Origin: a virus
IMG/VR virus record: IMGVR_UViG_3300034198_005735
Location: 1 to 26,214 of that record
Direction: 5' to 3' (one strand)
DNA length: 26,214 nt
The notes below the pieces were generated by a model. The model saw nothing but the letters and a program-made list of their open reading frames with translations. It searched no databases and was not told the origin of the DNA. Positions 1-6,324 of this stretch are shown here, piece by piece. Numbering within the stretch: the first letter of the stretch is position 1; each line of letters opens with the position of its first letter. Both the position numbers and the translations under genes were made by a program.

Positions 1-44
1 GCGTTTGGCGTAACAATTAACGACGCCTTACTAAATAAACCCAT
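1..44 (-). CDS. 5' end of a phage virion protein, truncated by window edge
   Basis: Only the first 14 codons are in the window, starting at the ATG whose complement lies at 42-44. They read MGLFSKASLIVTPNA, with the last residue incomplete at the edge. From memory this resembles the N-terminus of tail or fibre-like proteins of flavobacterial phages, but so short a piece cannot prove it. The start lies 1 nt beyond the stop of the 50-residue gene upstream, so it belongs to the same leftward late operon that encodes portal and connector. The function is inferred from position and N-terminus only. Confidence 0.5.
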   Translation of the reverse strand, partial: MGLFSKASLIVTPN

Positions 45-45
45 T

Positions 46-198
46 TTAAATCTTTTTTAATTGTTGTTTTAAACAGTTTTCGGCTTCAAATATACCACCG
101 TCAGTAGCAACCCTAGTTTTAAAGGCAGCTATTGCTAATTTAATGACATTATCACCCTTAAATTTATAAATCGTTAGTTTGTTACCTAGACCTAACAT
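46..198 (-). CDS. small hypothetical late protein (50 aa)
   Basis: A 50-codon frame starts at the ATG at 196-198 and ends in TAA at 46-48. It begins MLGLGNKLTIYKFKGDN and ends in a lysine- and glutamine-rich stretch, with one cysteine near the C-terminus. No signal peptide or membrane segment is visible. It sits 3 nt after the 96-residue structural-type gene and 1 nt before the next start, so it is tightly packed in the capsid operon. The spacing supports it as a real gene. No family is recognised; it may be a minor virion component. Confidence 0.6.
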   Translation of the reverse strand: MLGLGNKLTIYKFKGDNVIKLAIAAFKTRVATDGGIFEAENCLKQQLKKI

Positions 199-201
199 AA
201 T

Positions 202-492
202 TTATCCTTTATAAGCGATTACTTTTCCGCTTGCTACTTCTAAGTCAAAAAATCTACCGTAAATAATAGTCCCAGCTTCTAAAGCCAAACTAGTAATTAC
301 CGTATCCCCTACAACTTCTCTAAGGTTAGTTGTGTAAGGTTTTAATTTGCTACTAATAACGCAATCTGTAATAACTTGAATTGCAACAAAACACTCCCCA
401 ACTACTGCGTTACTGGTTAAAACTCTCAATCCGTATTGTCCGAATTGACCTACTCCCTGATTACCGTTTAAGGCATAATCTAAATTTTCCAT
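202..492 (-). CDS. hypothetical phage structural-type protein (96 aa)
   Basis: The protein is rich in glycine, valine and beta-branched residues, with no membrane segment. It ends in the pattern YGRFFDLEVASGKVIAYKG, which is consistent with a small beta-rich virion protein. It lies directly downstream of the DUF6712-like connector gene, within the portal-connector cluster, so a head-decoration, head-completion or tail-adaptor role is plausible. The start is ATG at 490-492 with an AT-rich leader, as is usual in Bacteroidota, where Shine-Dalgarno sites are weak. No characterised homologue is recognised and the role is inferred from position. Confidence 0.65.
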   Translation of the reverse strand: MENLDYALNGNQGVGQFGQYGLRVLTSNAVVGECFVAIQVITDCVISSKLKPYTTNLREVVGDTVITSLALEAGTIIYGRFFDLEVASGKVIAYKG

Positions 493-510
493 TTTTTATA
501 TTTTTAATAA

Positions 511-1020
511 TTATCCTAATCTTGAAATTCTAAAATTTTTATTATCTGATTTTGTACCACATTTGAAATACTTTGCAACGTTAGTTCTCATTAAAAAGCT
601 CTCTACATTTAACCAAAGATTAAAAGCATAGTTACAATTATGCTCATACAACGTTTTTTTCATTGGGTAATCAATTTTTTCTGAAACCTCGCTATTTAAT
701 TTTGCTTTTAAACCAAACGCAGTATCAATTACATCACCATAAAGGGAATACCTAGCGTAAGTATAATGTGCCAAAACCGCTTTTAAGCCTACATTAGTGT
801 AAGTAATTCCATTATAGGTATAAACGTTCCCGTTTAATAAATTAGCGTACGTAGAAGGGTTATTTATCACATCGTAAAACAACTGTTCACCTAACAAAGG
901 ATATAAATCTACCATTTGTGCCTGTATTATCAATTCGTTTAACTTTGCATTATTAATCGAATTACTAAGCTGTTTGTATTGCTGTATTTCAGCACGTGTT
1001 ATCAAAGGCGTTGTTATCAT
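511..1020 (-). CDS. DUF6712-like head-tail connector candidate
   Basis: This 169-residue protein begins MITTPLITRAEIQQYKQLSN, followed by a helix with NNAKLNELIIQAQMVDLYPL near residues 23-42, then a helical body ending around NCNYAFNLWLNVESFL. That layout matches the DUF6712 family of Bacteroidota phages, which lies beside portal and capsid genes and resembles the all-helical head-tail connectors. Its start overlaps the portal stop by 4 nt (ATGA), indicating coupled translation. It probably joins the portal ring to the tail. The family call rests on pattern memory and the connector role on neighbourhood. Confidence 0.6.
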   Translation of the reverse strand: MITTPLITRAEIQQYKQLSNSINNAKLNELIIQAQMVDLYPLLGEQLFYDVINNPSTYANLLNGNVYTYNGITYTNVGLKAVLAHYTYARYSLYGDVIDTAFGLKAKLNSEVSEKIDYPMKKTLYEHNCNYAFNLWLNVESFLMRTNVAKYFKCGTKSDNKNFRISRLG

Positions 1021-2405
1021 ACTACAGGTGTTATTGGTTCAATTCCTAATTTTGGTGTGCCTAACATTTTACGAGCTAAATCGCTGCTTATTCCGTAAAT
1101 CTCCTCAATAATAACTACCGCACTTTCTAAATCTGTAAGACCAGATGAAACCGCTTGTTGTATTTGTAATAAAGCCTGAACCCCACCCACAGAACCTTTT
1201 AAGGTCGCTTGGCTTTCAATACGTTTTACATCACCAATACTTTGCTCAGCACTTTGCTCAAATAAAGAAATTATCGGAACGTAAGTACCGTTCCAAGTTG
1301 GTAAATTTTGAACTATATCGTTGATAATAGTTTCTAATTTATTACGCTCTTTTAAAGTGTTTTCCCAGTACATTTTTTTAGCTTCCAATAAACTTGACCC
1401 GCTGTTGCCAAACATTGCACTATCAGGTGATTTGACCAAAACAACGGGTAAGTTATTGAACGCCATTAATATATTTTTACTGACTGAACTTTCAGTATAC
1501 TCAAACATTTTATCATCTAGAGTAGAATCAATTTTTTCGATTTTAAAAATAGTGTCAATTCCATTTATAAAATCAGGACTTTCAATCATCATTGCACCAC
1601 CAGCGTTTTCACTACCAATAAATTTTTCAATAGTTTGCTTAACTACATCTGCCTCAGCTTGTCTTTGTGTGAATTGTCTATTTCTTACTAATTGCCCCGC
1701 ATCATTTACAATCATTTCCGGTTCGTCATTACTTACCAAAGGAGGTGTCATAATAACAGTCTTACCAAAGAAACCTTTACGCAAAATCATGTTTTTGTAA
1801 ATGGCAGCTTGACTTTCCGAATCGCAATCATTTAAAACTGCATCAATTCTAGATAGTGGGTAATAATAACGATTATCTAAATTGATATACATTATTTGCC
1901 CCTTGTATTTTTCAATACTTCCCGCCTTTTCAATTTGTGATTTTACAACGTCCGCATTTTTATTGAATACATCAAAAACTATTGGCTTTTCCTGATTATC
2001 GGACCAGTCATTTTTGAATAAAATTTTACCGTTATATTGTTTGCTATCTTTAATGCCTAAACGAATTTTTGTAAAGTCAATTACTTTAGGGTTTACCTCT
2101 TCAAAATTTAGGTTATAATCAAAGTGAATAGCAATACCACGTTGGCGAACTAAACTATCGGCAACATCAATAGCAAAATCGATTAATTTTTGATTGTTAT
2201 TTATTTGGAAATTATCCGCCTCTCCGAATCCTTTACCCAATAGGTATTGGATCATTATTTCAGATGCCATTTTAGCAGTAACGGAGTTGTTTATAATTCT
2301 ATCAATTCTCTCAGGGTACAAGTTATCCTCACCGTTTTGATAGATTTCTAATTTTTTATCCCACTTTACCGCCCTTTTAATTATATCTAGGACTGTAACT
2401 TTCAT
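1017..2405 (-). CDS. portal protein
   Basis: The 462-residue length is right for a siphovirus portal, the dodecameric ring at the capsid vertex through which DNA is packaged. The N-terminus has the typical pattern of a short helix, then the start of the clip/wing (NLYPERIDRIINNSVTAKM). It is followed by a mixed alpha/beta core and a long helical stretch near residues 190-320, and the C-terminus ends in a helix-rich region (SVGGVQALLQIQQAVSSGLT). It follows the 148-residue gene with a 1-nt TAATG overlap and precedes the connector with a 4-nt overlap. It is unusual in lying downstream of protease and capsid rather than directly after the terminase. Confidence 0.8.
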   Translation of the reverse strand: MKVTVLDIIKRAVKWDKKLEIYQNGEDNLYPERIDRIINNSVTAKMASEIMIQYLLGKGFGEADNFQINNNQKLIDFAIDVADSLVRQRGIAIHFDYNLNFEEVNPKVIDFTKIRLGIKDSKQYNGKILFKNDWSDNQEKPIVFDVFNKNADVVKSQIEKAGSIEKYKGQIMYINLDNRYYYPLSRIDAVLNDCDSESQAAIYKNMILRKGFFGKTVIMTPPLVSNDEPEMIVNDAGQLVRNRQFTQRQAEADVVKQTIEKFIGSENAGGAMMIESPDFINGIDTIFKIEKIDSTLDDKMFEYTESSVSKNILMAFNNLPVVLVKSPDSAMFGNSGSSLLEAKKMYWENTLKERNKLETIINDIVQNLPTWNGTYVPIISLFEQSAEQSIGDVKRIESQATLKGSVGGVQALLQIQQAVSSGLTDLESAVVIIEEIYGISSDLARKMLGTPKLGIEPITPVV

Positions 2406-2848
2406 TATTTAGTGGATTTATTAGTTTTAGTTGCTGTGGGTTTTTTAGTTTCTTTTGCTTCTTTTACTTCTGTTGGGTAGATTTCAAATAGGTCTTCTAC
2501 TTTAAAATCTGGATTTAATTCTTTAAATCTTTTTATTAACTTTTCAGCGTAACGGTCTGTGATATTTTGATTTGTAATTAAAAGAGATCCGCCAAATTCT
2601 AATTGTAAACCCTCTCTTTTTTTGTGAAGTAAGTATTGTGATTGATTTTCCATTTTGGTATATTTTTTAATAAATTCTTTGTGATATATTACTATGCATT
2701 TAGGACACGCAGCGTTGACAGTTTCAACAGAAAATTCTTTTTTATAATCAATTAAAAATAATTTTAAAAGTGAAACATTATCGGAGGTCTTGCCCCCGAT
2801 AATTGATTCCACATCCATTTTATGCCAGTTATCCCAAGAATTTTGCAT
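2405..2848 (-). CDS. hypothetical capsid-operon protein (about 147 aa)
   Basis: The ATG at 2846-2848 gives a protein beginning MQNSWDNWHKMDVESIIGG. A second ATG at 2816-2818 (MDVESIIGG) avoids overlap with the upstream gene and is nearly as good. A CPKC-like pair (ACPKCIV) lies near residue 50. The middle has LQLEFGGSLLITNQNITDRYAEKLIKR followed by DLFEIYP, a pattern I associate with small proteins beside the major capsid gene in Bacteroidota phages. The C-terminal 20 residues are a lysine/threonine-rich, probably disordered tail. The role is unknown; position between a structural protein and the portal suggests a head or neck component. Confidence 0.65.
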   Translation of the reverse strand: MQNSWDNWHKMDVESIIGGKTSDNVSLLKLFLIDYKKEFSVETVNAACPKCIVIYHKEFIKKYTKMENQSQYLLHKKREGLQLEFGGSLLITNQNITDRYAEKLIKRFKELNPDFKVEDLFEIYPTEVKEAKETKKPTATKTNKSTK

Positions 2849-3413
2849 CAAATGCTATCTTAGTCGTAGCGTAATCTGTTTCTAATAAAGTGTAAGGAAC
2901 AATTGGCTCTTCAAAGCCCTCAGTACTTTCTAAAGTAAAAGAAATTGTACCGTCGTTCTCTTTTGAATTGTAAGTCAAAGTGGTTAATTCCAAACCTGAT
3001 TTGTACCCGTAAACTTGAAAGGCATCTGCATTAGAAGCACCTTTCCATTTTTGCTCAACAACAACTACATATTTACCACCCTCCGAAAGTTGAGTAGCTT
3101 GTAATTTGTTTGCAGCACTTGGGTTTAAAATAACACCTGTAAACATGTGTTTAAATTTATCTGGACCAAATTCTTTTTTAACCAACTCGTACGAAGTACC
3201 GTTGATTTGTTTAACTCCCTGTAATATAAAACCTACTTTTGTAGCTTTCATTTTCAAGTCAGTCATTAATGTTTTATTTGTCGAGCTGATTGTAGTAAGA
3301 GCAATGTTTATATCCTCTGCATTGATTAACAATACATCAGTTTCTAAACCTCCAATACTAGGGTTATCGCAATCAAATAAAATGTTCGCTGTAATTAATC
3401 CTTCACAAGGCAT
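2829..3413 (-). CDS. probable virion structural protein, tail-tube candidate (194 aa)
   Basis: This is the first gene after the major capsid gene, separated by a gap holding a terminator-like hairpin. The protein is beta-rich, with a C-terminal stretch of alternating polar and hydrophobic residues (SKENDGTISFTLESTEGFEE at about 150-170). It has a basic, aromatic segment VVVEQKWKGASNADAFQVYG near the middle and no membrane segment or catalytic motif. Such composition and position fit a tail-tube or head-decoration protein, and no other tail-tube candidate is obvious in the tail module. That assignment is inference; the structural nature is more secure than the exact role. Confidence 0.55.
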   Translation of the reverse strand: MPCEGLITANILFDCDNPSIGGLETDVLLINAEDINIALTTISSTNKTLMTDLKMKATKVGFILQGVKQINGTSYELVKKEFGPDKFKHMFTGVILNPSAANKLQATQLSEGGKYVVVVEQKWKGASNADAFQVYGYKSGLELTTLTYNSKENDGTISFTLESTEGFEEPIVPYTLLETDYATTKIAFDAKFLG

Positions 3414-3433
3414 ATCTTTTTATTTTAAAAGTT

Positions 3434-3464
3434 AAAAAAAGTAACGGCTTAATAAGCCGCTACT
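3434..3464 (-). terminator. hairpin terminator spanning the capsid gene stop codon
   Basis: Read on the minus strand, an 11-bp stem (3464-3454 with 3450-3440, one G-U pair) closes a 3-nt loop and is followed at once by a run of seven U. This is the form of an intrinsic terminator. The stem begins within the last sense codons of the major capsid gene and its TAA stop (3449-3451) overlaps the stem-loop junction. It probably trims most transcripts after the capsid gene while letting some reach the portal genes. Confidence 0.7.
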
Positions 3465-4519
3465 GTTAAATATTTCTCTAAAAGTTTAGCATCCATAGTG
3501 TAAACACCATCGATAACATTTACTTTATGATACTGATCGTAGAAAGCGTCTAAAGCTCCAAAATCGTCAGTCGCTAAAGTACCGATTTTCAAGTTCATTG
3601 GAGTTGATAAAACCGCTCTGTGAGGTAAGTTCCATTTAGTTCCATTGTCTTGGTAAGCAGCAATAACTCTATCCCAAATATCCATTTTTACAACAGGAAT
3701 ACCTCTGTAAGTTAAAGAAATTTGACCGTTTTCATTGATGATAGTATTACCACCACCAGTGTTTTGGATTGCTTCTAAGTCATTCAAATAACCGTCAAAA
3801 ATTGTACGTGTTACGTAGAATTTAGCGTTTCCTGAATCTAACAATCTTGAATCAGCTTTTAAATACATTGCTCTTAAAGTTGCGATTGCATCTCCAGAAG
3901 CTAAAGTTTGTAAAGCGTAAGAAGCAGCAGCATTTTTAGTGATAGCTACATATTTAGCATCAGTTGTTGGAACTTCTGTAAAGATTTGTTTGAAAAATCC
4001 GTTGTAAGAATTAAAGAAACCTAAGTCAGTACCTACTTTAAAAACACCACCACCACTTGTTAAAGCAGCCGCTGTATCATTAAACCATGCTTGACGCAAT
4101 AAGTTTTCGTTAAAACCCTCAACAACTTTAGCAACTAAAAAGTTACCTACAACGCTGCTTGACCCCTCAATTACATTGTAAAAATCTGGGTTCATTTTTG
4201 ACATTTGACGAATCAATTTGTCTTGTGCGTTTACGTCAGCAGAGCAGTGCTCTAATCTAAAGTCCATATCTACTGGAGTCCAAGTTTTCTCAGTAAGTGC
4301 AACTCCCGCTACTGCGTTCGGAGTACATCCTGTTACGGTTTTACCCATTAAACCCATTCTACCAGCGAATACGATTTGCTGATTGTATTTGATACCTTGT
4401 TCGATATCGTGCAACTCATTTAGAGTTGGATCGCCAAAAGTTAATTCATTGATTACTTTTGACCAGTCTTTAAGTTCCTCTCTGTTGAAAGCGAAACCTG
4501 ATGTAATTTCTGATGCCAT
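3449..4519 (-). CDS. major capsid protein
   Basis: The 356-residue protein has the size and composition of an HK97-fold major capsid protein: many alanine, asparagine and threonine residues and no membrane segment. An N-terminal helical region (ELKDWSKVINELTFGDPTLN) leads to beta-rich central segments and a conserved-looking GIPVVKMDIWDRVIAAYQD segment near residues 270-290. The C-terminus is short (AKLLEKYLTVAAY). Its codons look more uniform than those of its neighbours, consistent with high expression. It starts 2 nt after the protease gene and is followed by a terminator hairpin. The order protease then capsid is standard; the exact fold is inferred. Confidence 0.8.
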   Translation of the reverse strand: MASEITSGFAFNREELKDWSKVINELTFGDPTLNELHDIEQGIKYNQQIVFAGRMGLMGKTVTGCTPNAVAGVALTEKTWTPVDMDFRLEHCSADVNAQDKLIRQMSKMNPDFYNVIEGSSSVVGNFLVAKVVEGFNENLLRQAWFNDTAAALTSGGGVFKVGTDLGFFNSYNGFFKQIFTEVPTTDAKYVAITKNAAASYALQTLASGDAIATLRAMYLKADSRLLDSGNAKFYVTRTIFDGYLNDLEAIQNTGGGNTIINENGQISLTYRGIPVVKMDIWDRVIAAYQDNGTKWNLPHRAVLSTPMNLKIGTLATDDFGALDAFYDQYHKVNVIDGVYTMDAKLLEKYLTVAAY

Positions 4520-4521
4520 AG

Positions 4522-5586
4522 TTATTTATTTCTTTTGTTTTTTAAGTTTTCTAGTGCCAAAGCTGCGTGATTTACGATTGCATCGTTATCAGCGTCTTTT
4601 TTGTCTTTTTTCTTATCGTCATTGAAACGAGAAGTAATACCAGCTTTTAGCTCTTTTACCTCTTTTACAATGTTTGTAATAAGCTCTTCCTGCTCCGCTA
4701 TTTTTGTAGCATTAGCCTGTAGTTCAGCTTCTTTGTCCGCTAATTGTTGTCTTAATGCGTCTAACTCTTCGTTAGGGTCAGCCATTAAAACAATTTCTGT
4801 TAATTCTCCCGCTACGAAAACGTAAGTACTACCATCAGGCATTACATATTCTCCCTCTGCAGGTTGTCCGTCAATTGTAGCTACTGCACCGACAGCTGGA
4901 GTTTCTCCCTCTGCTACTTCGGTAAAGTCTATTGCTACACCATTAGCATCTTGCAAAACTATGTTTACAACTTGCTTTTTAAATGCATTTAGAATAGAAG
5001 AGAACTTCTCTTCAATCCAGCTTTTGTCTTCTTTTGTCATTGGTTTATCATTGTTTAATTTAAGATACGCTTTTGCTAGGATAGGTTCGTTTAATAAAGT
5101 AGCAAAACCTAAAGAGATTGCCTGATCTTGTGTAAGCCAAGTTTCGTTTCTCAATAAAGGTGCAATTGCATCGTTTCCTAATCCTGTTTGATTTGTGTAG
5201 AATTTAATAAGTTTGTTTTCACAATCCCTTACGCTTTGTGCATAGGCTTCAATTTCGTCAGCTGTACCGTCAACACCACCCATTGGGGAATGTATCATAA
5301 ATTGAGTACCATTTGTCAAAACTCTAGTATCACCAGCCATAAAAATAACCGTAGCAATTGAAGCAACAAGCCCACTTCCTACAGTTGTAATTGGTAATTG
5401 TAAAGATTTTATGTAATTGAAAATATCAAAGCCAGTGTCTACAACACCACCCTCTGAATTAATATGCACACGAAAAGAAGTCGCACCGCTTTGGGATTTA
5501 ACTTGTTGAATAATATCAATTAATTCAGTACCTTTTTGGTCTTCATAACTTCCTATTAATCCGTTTATATAAATAGTTCCCTCCAT
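4522..5586 (-). CDS. ClpP-type prohead protease with scaffold-like C-terminus
   Basis: Residues 1-175 form a ClpP/S14 serine-protease domain. The nucleophile is Ser76 in GLVASIATVIFMAGD and the base is His99 in FMIHSPMGG. The third-member position falls in the segment NETWLTQDQAISLGF, where Glu148 aligns roughly with the usual Asp. Residues 205-265 look like a small beta domain (ATIDGQPAEGEYVMPDGSTY). Residues 272-315 form a heptad-rich coiled coil and the end is lysine-rich. This layout fits a head-maturation protease fused to a scaffold that guides capsid assembly and is then cut away. It lies 2 nt before the capsid gene, with no separate scaffold gene nearby. Protease call strong; scaffold role inferred. 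Confidence 0.8.
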   Translation of the reverse strand: MEGTIYINGLIGSYEDQKGTELIDIIQQVKSQSGATSFRVHINSEGGVVDTGFDIFNYIKSLQLPITTVGSGLVASIATVIFMAGDTRVLTNGTQFMIHSPMGGVDGTADEIEAYAQSVRDCENKLIKFYTNQTGLGNDAIAPLLRNETWLTQDQAISLGFATLLNEPILAKAYLKLNNDKPMTKEDKSWIEEKFSSILNAFKKQVVNIVLQDANGVAIDFTEVAEGETPAVGAVATIDGQPAEGEYVMPDGSTYVFVAGELTEIVLMADPNEELDALRQQLADKEAELQANATKIAEQEELITNIVKEVKELKAGITSRFNDDKKKDKKDADNDAIVNHAALALENLKNKRNK

Positions 5587-5619
5587 ACGGACAAATTTAC
5601 AATTGTATTAAACGGTTTT

Positions 5620-5649
5620 TTTGCAACTAATTTTTCAAAAGTAAAGTTG
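5620..5649 (+). promoter_or_regulatory. candidate promoter for the rightward microprotein; overlaps a leftward -7-like box
   Basis: On the plus strand TTTG (5620-5623), 18 nt, then TAAAGTTG (5642-5649) is one mismatch from the Bacteroidota consensus TAnnTTTG. It would start a transcript about 15 nt before the ATG at 5671. On the minus strand TACTTTTG (5643-5636) matches the -7 consensus exactly, 50 nt before the protease gene, but I see no -33 element. Both calls are weak because the region is very AT-rich. Confidence 0.3.
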
Positions 5650-5670
5650 TTTTGTAAGTTAATTTTGAGT

Positions 5671-5856
5671 ATGATATTATTTGTAATTTCTTTTATAGCT
5701 TTGGTTTATTCTTTGACCGTACAAGGTTATCGGTTTATAAAAAAAGCCTTAACACCAGCATATAAAAAAACTACCGAATACAAGGAGTTTGAAAATGAAT
5801 TAAGCGATATTTTATCGAAGCATGAAATTAATAACGTTGTGAATAGTTCTCTCTGA
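5671..5856 (+). CDS. small single-pass membrane protein, opposite strand to late genes
   Basis: From ATG 5671 the 61 residues begin with a hydrophobic helix (MILFVISFIALVYSLTVQG), then a basic turn (YRFIKKALTPAYKK) and an amphipathic acidic helix, as in a type II or III single-pass protein. A longer reading from TTG at 5647 is possible, but the candidate promoter favours the ATG. It fills the only gap over 200 nt in the leftward arm and its 3' end overlaps the convergent HTH gene by 45 nt. Codon choice looks coding. The function is unknown; such proteins in phages can act in lysis, superinfection exclusion or host takeover, none of which is shown here. Confidence 0.45.
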   Translation: MILFVISFIALVYSLTVQGYRFIKKALTPAYKKTTEYKEFENELSDILSKHEINNVVNSSL

Positions 5857-6036
5857 GCAATTATATTTTTCAGCACAATAAGTTATTGCGATAGATTTTT
5901 TATTTGTTTTCAGCTCGTGTAAATATGTTTCGTAAACCGTTAAATAATCCATTATGTGTACGGAAATAATTCCCCTTTTTACATATTCTAAAAAAAGTTT
6001 GTAATCCGTAGCTTTTAAAAATTCGTAGTTTACCAT
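5812..6036 (-). CDS. small helix-turn-helix protein (74 aa)
   Basis: The ATG at 6034-6036 overlaps the stop of the zinc-finger gene and is preceded by AAAGGGATT, an unusually good Shine-Dalgarno-like site for this window. A TTG start 15 nt upstream is less likely. The C-terminal 30 residues (KSIAITYCAEKYNCSERTIH) have the pattern of a helix-turn-helix of the kind that senses or binds DNA. The N-terminal half is aromatic and charged. It may be a late regulator or a packaging-related DNA-binding protein. It sits between the tape measure/zinc-finger genes and the capsid module; function unassigned. Confidence 0.6.
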   Translation of the reverse strand: MVNYEFLKATDYKLFLEYVKRGIISVHIMDYLTVYETYLHELKTNKKSIAITYCAEKYNCSERTIHNVINFMLR

Positions 6037-6275
6037 AATCCCTTTGGACAAGTTTCTAATTCACTTCTAATTTTTGCAGATATTGGGCAATAGCATAACG
6101 CACAATAAAAGCCCTCAATTTCTTTTAAATCATCTTTTATAAGAGCTAACAATTTACCCTCTTTGCACTCAACACACTTAGCACAATGCATAGCTCGTTT
6201 TTCTGCAATTTCTTCAGTAACTTCACTTTTTTCGATGAAGTTTAGCCAACCGTTTAAAATGTTTTTTATATTCAC
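6030..6275 (-). CDS. small cysteine-rich zinc-binding protein
   Basis: The 81-residue protein has paired metal-binding motifs: HCAKCVEC at about residues 30-37, CALCYC at about 58-63 and a final Cys in ETCPKGLW at the C-terminus. These would form one or two zinc knuckles. Proteins with this CxxCxxC, CxxCxC and TCPxGxW layout recur in Bacteroidota phages near tail and capsid genes, from memory, with no known function. It lies 49 nt downstream of the zone before the tape-measure stop and overlaps the next gene. A structural or assembly role is possible. The metal-binding claim rests on the cysteines only. Confidence 0.65.
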   Translation of the reverse strand: MNIKNILNGWLNFIEKSEVTEEIAEKRAMHCAKCVECKEGKLLALIKDDLKEIEGFYCALCYCPISAKIRSELETCPKGLW

Positions 6276-6324
6276 TTTGCTAATATACTATAAATCTAAA
6301 CCACTTACAAACTGATTTTATTTA

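Noticed and set aside
1321-1800. Plus-strand open frame of 159 codons inside the portal gene
   Set aside because: It lies wholly antisense to a recognised portal gene, has serine-rich low-quality composition and no promoter; it is a shadow frame.
5601-5620. TAAATTTG box on the minus strand close to the protease ATG
   Set aside because: It lies about six bases from the start codon and would give an almost leaderless mRNA, with spacing to any TTG too long.
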